The position numbers and the translations under genes are program-made. DNA of 64,000 bases from Glaciozyma antarctica PI12 (taxonomy: Eukaryota; Basidiomycota; Microbotryomycetes; Kriegeriales; Camptobasidiaceae): assembly GCA_002917775.1 (NCBI GenBank), contig KZ627156.1, positions 852,838-916,837 on the forward strand, read 5' to 3'. Positions 11,240-22,890 of this stretch are shown piece by piece. The number at the start of each line of letters is the position of its first letter. Position 1 is the first letter of the stretch. The notes beneath the pieces were generated by a model. The model searched no databases. It saw nothing but the letters and a program-made list of their open reading frames with translations, and was not told the DNA's origin.

Positions 11240-11603
11240 ATGGTTGACAAGCCCGTTTGGACGAGGGCAAGCTCTCATTAACCTCCGCCAGAGGTCACGG
11301 CGTGCGTACCCGCTCGCTCGGCTGTTTGATCTCGCTCACCTCTCGCGCAGAGATTACGATTATTACGAGGGTGTGTTCGACGAACTCCTCCGGCGCCGTG
11401 CTAGCTCCCGGAAGGAGATGGTCGACGCGGCTGTCTGGACGAGGGCAGGGTCCCATTCGCCTGATCCAGAGACCAAGGCGTGCGTAGCTCGCTCGCGCGC
11501 TCGGCCTGCGGATGTCGCTCATCTCTGGCGCAGGAATTACCTGTATTTCGAGAGCGCTTTCGACGAACTTCAGCTTCAAAGCTGGGGGATGCAAACGTGC
11601 TGA
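11240..11603 (+). repeat. Tandem duplication of an exon-intron-exon module (two copies of ~180 bp)
   Basis: Unit A (11240-11417) and unit B (11418-11603) align along their whole length. Each begins ATG-GT-GAC and encodes VWTRA.SH.P.PE, then a gtgcgta...gcgcag intron-like segment of about 50 nt, then an exon encoding (D/N)Y.YYE/YFE..FDEL. Unit B reads as an open two-exon frame of about 43 codons ending TGA at 11601-11603. Unit A has an in-frame TAA in its first exon, but its second exon is open and runs directly into unit B. Protein-level similarity with several silent differences hints at a once-coding origin. I do not recognise the protein. It could be a decaying gene fragment, a duplicated short gene, or chance translation of a plain DNA repeat. 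Confidence 0.55.
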
Positions 11604-11904
11604 ACGTTGCGGAGGATGGAGTTGATTGCGGCTCAGTCAGGAGAGCTGGCCTGCTCGCGTGCTGCTGCCTTCGTCGCCTTGTTATACACAGCGGGAGTGA
11701 ATTCATGGCATTTTTAGAGAGCGGAAGGCTGCTGAGGAAGATCTTGGGAGCTTGGGAGCCTGACGAAGAAGCTGGTGCGAACGACGCCTGTGACCTTGCA
11801 AGCGAGATGAGCAGTGGCTGAAATAGCAGGTGAATAAGCTTTTCCGTGCAAAGGGAATCCAACACTTTGAAAAGCTGAAGCGAGAAAAGAGCACGCTGTC
11901 CAAG

Positions 11905-11990
11905 CCAGCAAGTGGCGGCTCGGTAGCGAGGTTAGGTCCGTCTGGTTCTCATTTAGGACACGACAAGTTTTGCGTCGTCTCTGGCGCTAC
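11905..11990. repeat. Diverged direct repeat, copy 2
   Basis: Matches 11025-11105 in ordered blocks (ggctcggtagcgaggt, tttagga, caagttttgcgtcgt) with substitutions and small indels between them. No terminal inverted repeats or coding sequence go with it, so I do not call it a transposon. Confidence 0.6.
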
Positions 11991-12096
11991 TTGTACCACT
12001 CCCCGTCTTCCTCGCCAACCCCATCTGCTGTCGTTAAAAAAACGAACGGAAGCGGCGGAGGAAAGAGGCCTGAAAGACCCGGTTCCTCCTTCCGAG

Positions 12097-12144
12097 TTGG
12101 CTAGCCAAGTCAGGTCAGGGGAAGTTCGAGCCCAGTGTGCCAAG
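12097..12144. promoter_or_regulatory. Possible PacC/Rim101 sites upstream of the PacC gene
   Basis: A perfect 12-bp palindrome TTGGCTAGCCAA at 12097-12108 contains GCCAAG (12104-12109), and another GCCAAG lies at 12139-12144. GCCARG is the known PacC target, so autoregulation is possible. Two 6-mers within 1.8 kb are expected nearly by chance; only the close pairing and the palindrome make them worth noting. Confidence 0.25.
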
Positions 12145-12832
12145 GCAGACATTCTCTTAGCCCTCTTTCCCTCCTCCCCTACCCCTCCCCCCACGCCACG
12201 CCCTCGACGACGACGACCGCGCTCGCAGTTCATTGCGCCCTACACATTACTCGTGAGTCACATCTCTCGCCCCCCGCCGCCCGGGCCCCCCTCCGAGCCT
12301 CCGCTCTACGCCTTTTTTCGCCACGATCCGGCCTTGTTCCGCATTGTTCTTCAGATGCAGTGGAGTACAGGAGAAGGGGAGCAATGGTTAGAGGCAACCC
12401 GGGACGGTGATGGGAACGGGGGAGGAGAACGAGGGCAGGAACCAGGATGGCCTCCCACCCACTAACAGGTGCCGCTTCGGCTCTCTGTACCGTGGGGACG
12501 GGCGCAAGGACGGGATAACTGCAGGGCTGAGTGCAGTGTGTGGGGGTGGTTGGGCACCAGGAGGGTCAAGAGGGCGACTGGACGGGACAGTACCGCTCTC
12601 CGATGACGGTGGAGTGCTGCCGGCGTCTTCCCCTCCTTCCCCCCAACGCCATCTGTTCCTCCTACTGCTCGTCAAGGAGAACTTTAAGGACTGTGCTTCG
12701 TAGATATTGACTGGGAGCCGTCACCTTCTCAACTCCCGCACTTTGCGACTCGAAAACAGCCGCTGACCAACTTCCTCCTTCGCACCCAGATCGTACGCAA
12801 GACTTTATCTGAACCACCCTCGCCGGCCACCC

Positions 12833-15471
12833 ATGCCTACGTCGAATCATTCGTCCTCGACCGGCCGCTCGCCGTCGGAACCTACCACGCATCGCTGCCA
12901 ATGGCTCGACTGCACCATCGTTTTCGCTGATGCGGAATCTCTCTGTAAGTAGACTTCTCTCTTTGTCGTCGTAGACGATACTAACAAGCGTAATACAGAT
13001 GAGCACATTACGACGGGTCACATCGGACGCAAGAGCGCCGGAACGCTCAGTCTCGAGTGCCACTGGGCGGGATGCTCGTCCAAGGCCACAAAGCGAGACC
13101 ACCTCACGAGCCACGCTCGTGTTCACATCGACCTCAAGCCTCATTCGTGCGAGGTACGCAGACTCCCTCATCGTCTCTTTCTCGCATCTTAACCCTCATC
13201 TTCGTCGACAGATTTGCTCCAAGTCGTTCAAGCGTCCTCAGGACCTCAAGAAGCACGAGAAGATCCACACCGAGGAGCACCACCAGCACCACAAGCAGTC
13301 CAAGGCCGTCACCGTCGCTTCCGGCACATCAGCTTCCAGCGCCCCTCCTCCCGCTCCCGCACGCTCCGTCGCCGTCGACAAGGCCCAGCCTCTTCAGCAA
13401 CAATCTCCCTACCCCTTCCCCAATTTCCCGCCAGGCTACCCCTATCACTACGCCATGGCGCTGCAGCAGCAGATGTACGGGTCGCAACACCCGCAACACC
13501 CGGGCATGCCGCAAGCGTCGTCGCAGCTCGACCTCGCCCAGATCGTCGCGCAACAGAACCAGCTCAACGCCGCCGCCTCGGCAGGATTCCCCCTCCCCTC
13601 CTTCCCTGGCTATGGCATGCCCTACGGCGGAGCGCACTTCGGCGGCGGCGCGCAGGGGCTGCCGGTGGGACCCAACGGAATGCCCGTCTTTGGCGGAGGA
13701 TCGACGGGGATGCCCAACGGTATGCCAGCGGGGATGCAGCAGCAGCAACACCAGCAACACCAGCAGCAGTCGCCGTATGGCTACGGGATCCCTCCTCCTC
13801 CTCCCTTCGGCTACCACCCGAGCCAGCACCCGCTCCACCTACCTCCCCAGCCTCAGCACCACGCCTCGTCCTCCCCCGCGCCACCCCAGCAGCAGCCTTC
13901 CCTCTACCCGTCTCTCCCCCAGTCCTTCGACTCGCTTTACCCGCCCGTCGTGAACGCTCCCGAAGACGTCCCCTCCCCCGCGCATTCGAACCACTCGTCC
14001 TCGCACTCCAACTCTCGCCACTCCAACTACTCGAGTCACTCGGCGAGCGTCTCGCCCAAGGTCCCTTCCCTTTCGCCGCCGGCGAACTACTACTCTCCGA
14101 GCCCCGAGCAGGAGACGATTCGTCGTTCGTTCAGCGGTAACGCCGTCGCGGGGATGAAGCGAGGATTCGACGAGGCGGCGGGCGATTTCCTCGGCGGGCT
14201 CAAGAACAAGAGGTTCCAGGACGGCGAGACTGGTGCGTTCCCTTCTCTCGATTGAGTTGCGAGTGTTTACTGACATGTTTGCGTTCTCTGCAGTCGGGAG
14301 CCAACTCGACGCTTTGTCGTCCTTCCTCCTCGCGCCCACCGATCACGTCGTCCCGGCTCTCACTCCGTCGCAGGACGCGTCGTCGGAGTCGTCGGGATCG
14401 GACTACTCCCGCGCCGAGGTCGACAACATCAACGAGCTTCTCCTCTCGCTCGGCCAGGACCTCGACTCGCACCCCACCAACTTTAACACCGCCTTCACCT
14501 CCGCCGAGCCGTGCTACCCCGCTCCTCACCCTCTCCAGTCCCAGCAACCTCAGCCGATGCCGTCGTCGCTCGGGCCGATCTCGTACGGTTCCGTCTACCC
14601 TCCCCTCCCTCCCATGGAACGCCTTTTCGCCCCGGTCCCCCATCGTGCACACCAGTCGATCTACCCGAACGAAGGCTACAATACCGGTCTCGCGAGCATC
14701 AGGCTCTCCAAGGCGCCCGCCGCTCCGAGCATCTCGGCGAACGAGATGAGGTTGCCCAACTACCGGCACGTCGACCGTCTCGGCAAGGCCGCTCCCTCGA
14801 CGCACGACGCCAATCTCGAAGCGATGGACGTCGACGAGGAGAGCGCCGACAACGCCAAGGGCTACTCGTCGTCGATCCGCTCGACCTCGCTCGACGTCGT
14901 CTCGTCGGCGCCAGAGGACCAACTCCTCAAGCTCGCACCACTCAACGCCTCGACCCGCCGCCTCACCGAAGGACCTCGTCTTCCTCCCATCGCGCAAGCC
15001 ATCGCTTCGAGCCTCCCCACCACTCTCCCTCCTATCCGCGACCTCATCGACATCGTTGGCCTGCAAGAAACGCGCACGATCTCGTCCGCCACCTCCGACT
15101 CGGGCTCTGCGTCGAGCGGAAGCTCCAGGACCATCTACCCCTCCGTCTCGCCCCCTGCCTCCGCCTCTCGTCCCGTGTCGTCGCACGGCTCGGTGGGAGG
15201 GATGGAACGCCTCACGCATCGCGTTACGAAGCTTGGAGTGCGCGCTGCGTCCGAGGCTGAGGTTCAGGAGGAGAAGGACGACGACGATAAGATGGACGAG
15301 GAGGATCACCGGTCCAAGAAGTCGCGCATGGAGTCGCCGGAGCCGATCGAGGGAGGAGACGAGCAGAGGAAGGCGCAGAGGCTCGCGGTCATCAAGGCGC
15401 TTGTCCTGTACGTCAACGAGACGTTTAGGCAGCAGGTCGCGAAGCAGGCTGGTCGCGTCGAGGTGGCATAG
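12833..15471 (+). CDS. RIM101: pH-responsive C2H2 zinc-finger transcription factor PacC/Rim101
   Basis: Three C2H2 fingers sit at the N-terminus, split by introns at about 12950-12999 and 13156-13211. Finger 1 has CQWLDC...[11 protein letters not shown], finger 2 [19 protein letters not shown] and finger 3 [17 protein letters not shown]. The GHIGRKS linker and the KRDH and KRPQDLKKH blocks are diagnostic of PacC/Rim101, which binds GCCARG and controls genes at alkaline pH after proteolytic processing. The rest is a Gln/Pro/His-rich middle (poly-Gln near 13740-13770) and, after an intron of about 14233-14293, a Ser/Asp-rich C-terminal part ending [16 protein letters not shown], stop TAG 15469-15471. 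Start ATG 12833 (MPTSNHSSS) lies a few residues before finger 1, so the N-terminal arm is short. Confidence 0.93.
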
Positions 15472-15791
15472 TGGAGTGGGATTCAACGATGGATGGACCT
15501 TTTCGTGGCTTTTTGTTTATACGCCCCCGCCCCCTTTCTTTGGGCCTTTCTTGCTTCCTTGCTAGTCTTGTCGAAGCGCACCATGTCCTGTTATACGAAC
15601 CTTGCGAAGTGATCGTGCGCGCGAGCAAACCGAGAGAACAGAGGAAGCCAGAGAGCGCAGGTGCGAGCGAGCGACGTTCTCCCGCTCTCGCACTCCTCTC
15701 TCCGACCAGCTCTCGCAGCACCGGTGAACACCTCCAGAGGTATAGGGTATTACAGACATCTTCCTCCTCCCCAAACACACGCGCTCCCCCT
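15472..15791. other. Convergent 3' intergenic region, PacC / SEC21
   Basis: 320 bp between two facing stop codons, with both 3' UTRs. A T-rich run around 15500-15560 may serve polyadenylation of the PacC transcript. No gene seen. Confidence 0.4.
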
Positions 15792-18700
15792 CTACGCAAT
15801 CGCCCCAATCACCAACCTCGTCGCAGGCTCCTTCTCCGCGCGCACCGTCAACTCCATCGTGACTCCCTTCCCAGCCTGGTACGTCATCCGACTCCGCGCA
15901 AGCACCTTTCCTCCTCCACCGCAAACGAGGCCAGAGAGGTTGAGCGTGTGCACCGACGTCGTCGTCGGGATCTCACTCCCGCCGAGTGCCTCCATGTTGA
16001 GGAGCTCGACGATCGAATCGCATGCCGCTGCGACGACGACGCGCATTAGTTCGTGCTCTTGCTAAGAAGCACGCCGGACTCACCCTTGAGGCTCTCCAAC
16101 GCCGTGAGCGCGAACGTCTCCGTAGCGGTCGCGCCCGTCCTCAATCGATCCCACTCGGTCGCAAACGTCGCATAGCTAGGAACGATGTAGTCGCCCGCGC
16201 CCAAATCGAGCTCCTCGACCTGGTACTCGTCGTCGTAGCCGTCCTCCTCCGGTTCGCCCGACTCGGGATCGAGCTCCTTGGAGACGAACTTGAGCGAGTT
16301 GCTAAACGAGCCGAGGGCGTAGTCGTCTGGTGCGTCGCGCGTGAACGAGACGAAGACGGTGCCGGAGGTGCTGGGACCGAGGGAGGGGATGGGGATGATG
16401 AAGTCCTCGGTGAGGGCGGTTTCGGGCGAGGGGGTCATGAGGACCGAGACTTGCTCGAGGTGAACCATGTCGACGGTGTTGCGGATGTTGAACTGCAACC
16501 GGTCGATCAGCGTCTAGCTCCCGCCATGACCAGTAAACGGGGAAGTACCTGGAAAACGATGTGCTCGGCAAAGATGTGCTTGACGCACGTAACGACGTAC
16601 TCCGTTTCGCTCTCGGTGAGCTCGACGGGCTTGCTGCTGCTCTTGAGCACGGGGCCGTACTCGGCGAGCTCCGGCACCTCGCTCAGCTGCTTCGCGTACG
16701 ACGACTGGCTCTCGCCAGCCGATGGCGACGGTCTTGAGCTCGACGCGCCTTCTCCCGAATCGGCCGCCTTCGAGACCGAGTTGACGACTTCTGATCGCTC
16801 ACCTGTGCCGGTCAAGTGGTCAGTTAGACTCGCGGAGGAGCGTAGGAGCAAGCGCACGAAGAGTGTTCTCCATCGACTGCTCCTTGCTGACTTTAGGAAT
16901 CGAATCGAAGTCGAAAGGCACGGCCGACGCCGACGCATCGCCCATGTAGGTAAGCAGCTTCGACTCGAGCGCGCCGAGAGAAAAGGTGGACTCTGCAGAG
17001 GAAGGATCTCAATCAGCCTCATCTCCCCGAGAAGAACGAAGACCAACGCACCGTCGCGAATGAACGTGTTCGCCAGAGGCTCGTCGCCCATCAACTTCAA
17101 GTTGAACGCTGCGCGATCCCGAACCTCATCATCCACATCATCCAAGCACCTGCACAGTGTGCATCAGCCTCCCGTCCCTGTCTCCAGATGAACCCGAACG
17201 CACCTCGTCAAAAGAACCTTGATCGAGCTCTTGACTCCCAAATCGGCAACGTTGACGCCAAACTTGGCCAGCGCCGAGACGGCAGCAGCGCGAACGATGG
17301 CATTCTCGAGAACGACGCGGTTGTAGATGTACCGGATGTACTTGGAAGGTTGAGGCGCCTTGGGGCCTTCGACGCCGAGAAGGTGGAGGATGCGAACCGA
17401 GAGCTTGGTAAACTCGCAGTCCTCAATGAATTCGCAGAGCTGGGCGAGAGCTACTCGAGCAGTGGTCAGCTGCCGTGCGGAAAGAGTAGGGAGAGAACGC
17501 ACCAGCCTCCTTCGAGTCGCCGATGAACTTGATCATGTCGAAGATCGCCTCGACGACGGCGCGCTTAAAGTCGTAGCCTCCTTCGTCGCGAAGGACTCCA
17601 GAGAGGAAGGTGAGCATGACCGACTGCTTGGCGGGGAACTTGAGGCAGAGGGCGCGGATGGCGTTGACGACGATAACCTTGAACTCGTCCGAAATCTCCG
17701 ACATGAAAGCCGAGATCTGCTTCATGAGGCGGTCGACAGAAGCTTCGTTGCCGGTCTGATGGGCGGGAAAGTCAGTAAACTGGTTCTGAGAGAGTGCAGG
17801 GGCGACGGAACGCACTTTGAGAAGGGTAGTGATGGCGAAAGTGGCAATGCTCCGGTTCTCGTCGTTGATGAGCTTCTCCATGTCGAGGTTGCACGTCTGA
17901 ACGGCGCCAGGGTTGGTCTGCGCGAGCTGAGCGAGGGTGCGGATGGCGGCGAACTTGAGGGTGGCCTTGGGAGCGGATAGGAAGAGTTGGAGGACTGCGT
18001 GCAGTTGCGAGATCAGCGTTCCGCAAGTAGGGAGCTACGCGCACAAAGAGCTCACCAGCGATGGGACGGTTGAGCTCGGCGGAAGTGACATTGCGCATCT
18101 CGCAGATGGCGCGCGCAGCCTCGTAGTTGACCATGTCGCTCTTGTGCTTGAGGTAGCCGTCGAGGAGCTCGTACATTTGGCGGTGAACACTGCGCAGACG
18201 CAACCACGTCAGCTTCTTCCCATCTCCTCACACCTGGAAAAGCGAGGCTCACTTGGGGTCCTCCTCCATCACCTTCGCCGCGAACCGGATGAGCATGCAG
18301 ATCGCGTACGGACTCCTCAACACCCCACTCGCGCCCTTGTTCCCGCTCAGCTGCTGGATCATCTTGGTGATGGCCATACGATCGCTCTGCCGAATGAGGT
18401 AGAGCAAGCCCAGGGCGTGGTACTGCGTGATGGAACTCGTGCTCTGAACCGCCTGATACCCCGACTGATGACTCCCATATCCTCCCATCGATCCCGCCGA
18501 AGCCTTGGAGTGAATCGCCTCCTGCGCCTCGTTCGCCCAGCGCTTGATGACATCCCGCGCGATAGGATGAAGATGGTAGGAGGAGACGAGTGCGGCGGAC
18601 GCGATGGACGAGTTCCGGTCGACGATGGCAGCTTTGAAGAAGCGCTCGACGCCGACAATCATGGAGCCCTGGTGGAGCGAGGGGTTAGTGTGAGAGAGAG

Positions 18701-19452
18701 CGAGGGGAGGTAGGGGACGCACGTCGATGATACGGCAGAGGGCGCGAATGGCGTTCGGGCGGTAGATGACCTCGAGGTTGGGCTGCATGTCCTTCATGAT
18801 TGACGAGGTAACCATGATCACGTCCTCTGCAATGTTGGAGAGCTCCTTGATGACCAGGTAGACCATTTGGCGGAGAGCGCTCTGGAGAGGGAGTCCCGAT
18901 AGTCAGTTGGCGTTCCCTCCTCGTTTCGAGATATCGTAAAGCCCTGGTGCCTCTCTATCCACGCCTGGGACGCCCTGGATTCCCCAGAGCTCCATACCCA
19001 GGAGCGACGTGGTCGCCCAGCGCTCACGCCTGGTCCTCCCTCCGCGTCACCTCTCATCCTCCAGCATTCCTCGCGTCTCTCCCTTTCCCCAGTTGCTCCC
19101 CAAAGCAGAACGCGACTCACATCCTTGTGCTGGAAGAGCTTCGTTACGCCAAAGAAGAGGGTGGTCGCCTCCTGGGTGCCAAACGTCTCGCCGATGTAGA
19201 GGAGGTAGACGATCTTGGTGAGGAGGATGCGGCACTTCCTAGGACTGATCGGTGTCTCGTTGAAGACCCGGGCTTCCTGGATGACGGTCTGCGGGACGCG
19301 GAGGAGGAGTGTGAGCACGGAGACGCTTGAGGCTGGCAATGGGCTAGGGCTTCGAGCCTGCCTGGCCAGACGTGTCGAGAGAAACTACGTACCGTCTTGT
19401 CCTGGAAGAACTGGCCGACTCCGCTCTCCTCGTCCTTCTTGTAGGCCGACAT
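15792..19452 (-). CDS. SEC21: Coatomer (COPI) gamma subunit
   Basis: Gamma-COP is a core subunit of the COPI coat that drives Golgi-to-ER and intra-Golgi transport. The protein starts [20 protein letters not shown] (ATG 19452-19450), continues [20 protein letters not shown] and [18 protein letters not shown], then long HEAT-like adaptin repeats ([38 protein letters not shown]). A Ser/Glu-rich hinge follows, then the gamma appendage ([31 protein letters not shown]), ending LVIGAIA, stop TAG 15794-15792. About ten introns interrupt the gene. One at 18882-19120 is 239 nt, several times longer than its neighbours, between KD and SALRQM. The reading frame is intact throughout. Confidence 0.95.
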
Positions 19453-19775
19453 GGCTTGAGGTTCGCGACGAGGGCGTGGAGGTGTGCGGAGGGGGTTGAA
19501 GGCGCGAGAACGGCCGGGGGGTTTGGAGAGATGGGCGAGGGCTGGCGCGGGGGAGGTCGTTACCAAGCCCAGGGACTGTAAGGAGAGTGTTTGGGAGCGG
19601 GAGTGCGGTGCGAAGTCGAGCTGGAACCAGCAGGCGCCCGAAGCCAGCTAGTACTTTTGATGAACCTACTCGCTACCGAGTCGTCTGTTCCTCTCCTACA
19701 GAACCGCCGCCAAATGCGCTCGCAAAGGCTTCAAGTCACGCTCGTAGTATTATCAAAGCTCCTGCCACGAATCCC
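19453..19775. promoter_or_regulatory. SEC21 upstream region / 3' end of the RBR gene
   Basis: 323 bp between the SEC21 start and the stop of the upstream minus-strand gene. It should hold the SEC21 promoter. I see no gene and no clear motif. Confidence 0.35.
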
Positions 19776-22700
19776 TCAAACGAGCTCGCAAGGCTGATGC
19801 TGCCTCGTGGTTCGCGACCTCAAATGTTGATCCAAATGCTCCTGAACGCGGAAGAACCGGTCGCAGCAGGAGTAGACGGGATGGTTTGCGTTGAGAAGGT
19901 GGAGCTGAAGGTCCTCGGCCGTGCCGAATTGACCTGCGAGTCCAAGTCAGCTGCGACGTTCTCGGAAAGCGAGCGCGAAGCTGGCGTACCTGCCCCGCAG
20001 TAGCCACAGATGCGGTCGACTAAGAACTCTTGCGTGAAGGGATGAGCGACTGCGCCGTCTGTGGGTCAAACGCGTTAGCTCGTGCTGCGAAAGGAACGAC
20101 GGCAAAAAGACGTACGATGTCCTCGCATCCAGTCCAGCTCCTGCGCGTCTTGGTAGCCGCCTGGTTGCTGGTAGTCGTCCTGTCGGTCGTACTGGTCCTG
20201 CTGCTGGTACTGAACCTGCGGCCACACAACTTGGTGCTGACCACGGTCGTCGTCCTCGCTATCCGAATCCGAGCTATCGCCGTAGTAGTTCTGCTGACGC
20301 GCCCGTTCCTCGCCCTCCCTCCGTCTGGCCTCGTCTTCCCTCCATCTCGCCTCGGCTTGCATCATCCTCGCCTCGTCCTCCCTCCATGCTTCCTCCCTTC
20401 TCCATTCGTCCTGCTCCCTCCTCCACTCGTCCTCCTGCCTCCTCCCTCCTCGTCCTCCTCCCTCCTCCGCCTCGCTTCGTCCTGGTACGCGATCAGATGC
20501 GCGAAGAGGTCCTGCGCCGTCGGAAAGAACGTGTTGCAGCAGTGGAAGACGTCGTGCTCGCGAGTGTGGACGAGGTGCTGCTGGAGATCGCGGAGGCGTT
20601 GGTAGGGGCCTGCGTGCAGCGTGAGTTTCGTTCGAAAAGGAAGTCGAAGACAGCGAGAACGCACCTCTTGGGCAGTAGCCGCAGGATTGGTGCTCGGTGA
20701 ACGTAGCCGTAAAGTTGTCTTGAGCTTGACCTTCTGCTCCGCAACAAAATCAGCGTTCGTAGCGAGCCCGCCGAGAAAAGAACGACGTACGAGCGTAGAG
20801 GAGCCAATCGAGCTCCTTAATCCTGCGTCCACCACCTCGCGCCTCCTTTCGCGCGGGAGCAGGAGGAGGGCTCCGAAGGACTGGCGCGGGTGGAAGTTGG
20901 AAGGGACGAAGAACGAGAGGGGCGAGAGCAGCTTGAGGTTGGCGGTGCGGGAGTGGAGCTTGCTCGACTTGCTGCTGGCGACGTGCAGCTCGTCGGGCGC
21001 CGCGATGGGGGTCAGCGGCGACGAGTCTCTCCTCGTCCCAAAGCCGACAAGGTGGTTTCGCAGTGCAGCCGTACTGCTTCGTGTCCCTGCGCGCAGCACG
21101 CATCGTCAGCAGCGACGCGGTCAGTGAAGCGAGAGAGACGCACCACTTGCTCCCACACTTGAAGCAAAAGTGAGCTCCGCACATGCAGGTGATGTGGTTG
21201 CAGCCGTGCGAGAGTTCGACGAGAGCTTTGCACTCGGGGCAGCGTCGCCAGCCTTCCTCCTTCGCGAGGTTCAGGACTGCGAAGTCCTCAGGATCACGAT
21301 CTGCTTCGGGTAGAGCCTGAGGACGGGTGAGTTAGCTTGCTGGTGCAAATACGATCGTCGAACTCGACGAACTTGGAACGCGTGGCAGGTATAGCCTTCG
21401 CACAAACGTCAGCGATGGTCTCTTTCGCGCCAAAATCGAACGCTCACCTTGATGCCACAAGGTGCCGCATGGGGCACAGATCGTTCGTGTGCACGACGGG
21501 CAGACAGCTTGAGGATTCCCATCGTCGGCATGGATAACGCGAGCGGAGCACTTGGGATTCAGGCAGTAGATTGTCGGCGTGCTGTCGAGCAACTTTCGAT
21601 AGTGCTGCGTGAAGCGAGAGAGTGTGAGAGACGTCTAAACATTCATCGAAACGGTGACGCACCCAGGATTCGAGATTCTGAGGTCCGAGAACGCGAGCTG
21701 CCATCGAATCGTCGAGCTCGACGGTGCACTGTCGGAGAAAGGCAGTCAGCTTCTCGTCGCAAGATTTCGCGAAGCGAGTGCTCAGCTGAGGACAGTTGAT
21801 GGGAAAGACCTTAGCGGGGCTAGGATCCTCGAGCTTTGTCGTGATGTAGGTCGCGAGACAGCTGATGCAGTACGAGTGACCGTCGCCTCGCTCTCCGATG
21901 TACGTTCCGAAGGCGATCCGCTTCGAAGACGCGGCGGTGAGAGAAGCTTGGAAAGGGTTGTGTGTGAGGTGGCAGGGCTCGAAGCAGATGGTGCAGGTCG
22001 CGACGTTGCTGTCGACGAGAACGATCGCGGCGGGTTGTTCCAAGTCGTCGTCGAGCCTCGCTCTGCCCTTGCCCTTGTCAAGGTTCTGGAAGCAACCCAT
22101 CAGCTTAGCACTGCTAACGAGAAGCCGGCGACCTCACTGGCAGCTCGTCGTCCGCTTTCCTCGTGCCCTTGAAGTCGGCAGCAGGAGGAGCTCCAGGCGC
22201 CACGACCTGCACGTAGAAACGTCAGCTTCATCTCGACGCGCAAAGAGAGTTGAAGCTCACAACCAGCGGGACCTCCTTGCCCTTCCCTTTGTCCAAGGGC
22301 GCATTCCGCAGCGGGTCGACACGCACGACCGGAGGAGGAGCCTAGCGAGCAGCGAGCCGTCAGCTCCACCCCGCACCCCCCCAAATCACGCGCACCATAA
22401 GATCCTTGACGCGCTGCTCCCCCAGGACTCTCTCCACTCACCGCCTCGCCAACGAATCGCTATCCCTCCCCTCATCGTCCGTCCGCTGGAGCACTCTCGC
22501 AAACTCCCAATCGAGCTTCTCCTTCCTCTCCTCCGCCTCAAACTCGACCGCCAGCCTCCGCGCTTGCAGCAAGTTCACCGCTTCCTCCGCATCGAGCTCA
22601 GAGAGCGTCGTCGCGGTCAACGAGGAGCGAACGGCATCGAGCTGCTGGCGGATCGCGATGGCATGGTCGTCCTCCGCTTCCACTTGCGAGAAATCGAGTG

Positions 22701-22890
22701 GGTGACTGCTGGGAGAGCCGGGTCGGCTGTCGGAGAGGGCTGTGGCGAGCTGGAACCGCTGAGCTTGGTCGAACGAGGAGAGGGAGTAGAGGTCTTGCTG
22801 AAGGAGTTCGGCGATAAGGCGTGCGCTGGCAGCTTCGGTGTCCTCTGGAGGAGGGGGTGGAGGTATTGGCTGCTGCCTGGTGAGAAACAT
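19776..22890 (-). CDS. RBR (RING-IBR-RING) E3 ubiquitin ligase with repeated C-terminal zinc-finger-like modules
   Basis: The N-terminus (MFLTRQQPIPPPPPP, ATG 22890) is Pro-rich, then an acidic helical segment. The RBR part starts with RING1 (CTICFEPCHL...YCISCLATY), an IBR block with YCLNPKCSARVI and CPSCTRTICAPCGTLWH, and RING2 with RCPECKALVELSHGCNHITC, MCGAHFCFKCGSKW. In RBR ligases a RING2 Cys accepts ubiquitin; the SHGCNHITC context is consistent with that Cys. After it come an Arg/Glu/Gln-rich region (about 20470-20100) and two similar modules of the form CGYC...LQxHL...V(F/Y)xCC..FF...L..HL (about 20660-20480 and 20010-19790). The protein ends HQPCELV, stop TGA at 19778-19776. Many short introns; exon joins in the C-terminal part are the least certain. 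Confidence 0.82.

Larger units (their letters stand above)
11002..12832. other. 1.8-kb gene-poor region with diverged repeats, upstream of PacC
   Basis: No convincing full-length gene. It holds the SLS1 3' region, a diverged direct repeat (about 11025-11105 and 11905-11990), a tandem exon-intron-exon module (11240-11603) and probably the long 5' leader and promoter of the PacC gene. The part from about 12150 to 12700 is alternately C-rich and G-rich with no consistent coding signal. Confidence 0.6.

Noticed and set aside
12085-12150. A tRNA-like A box and B box (gttcgagccc)
   Set aside because: The T-arm stem does not pair and no acceptor stem can be made, so it is not a tRNA.
11002-12832. 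A transposon remnant to explain the repeats after SLS1
   Set aside because: I find no terminal inverted repeats, target-site duplication, transposase or reverse-transcriptase motif.
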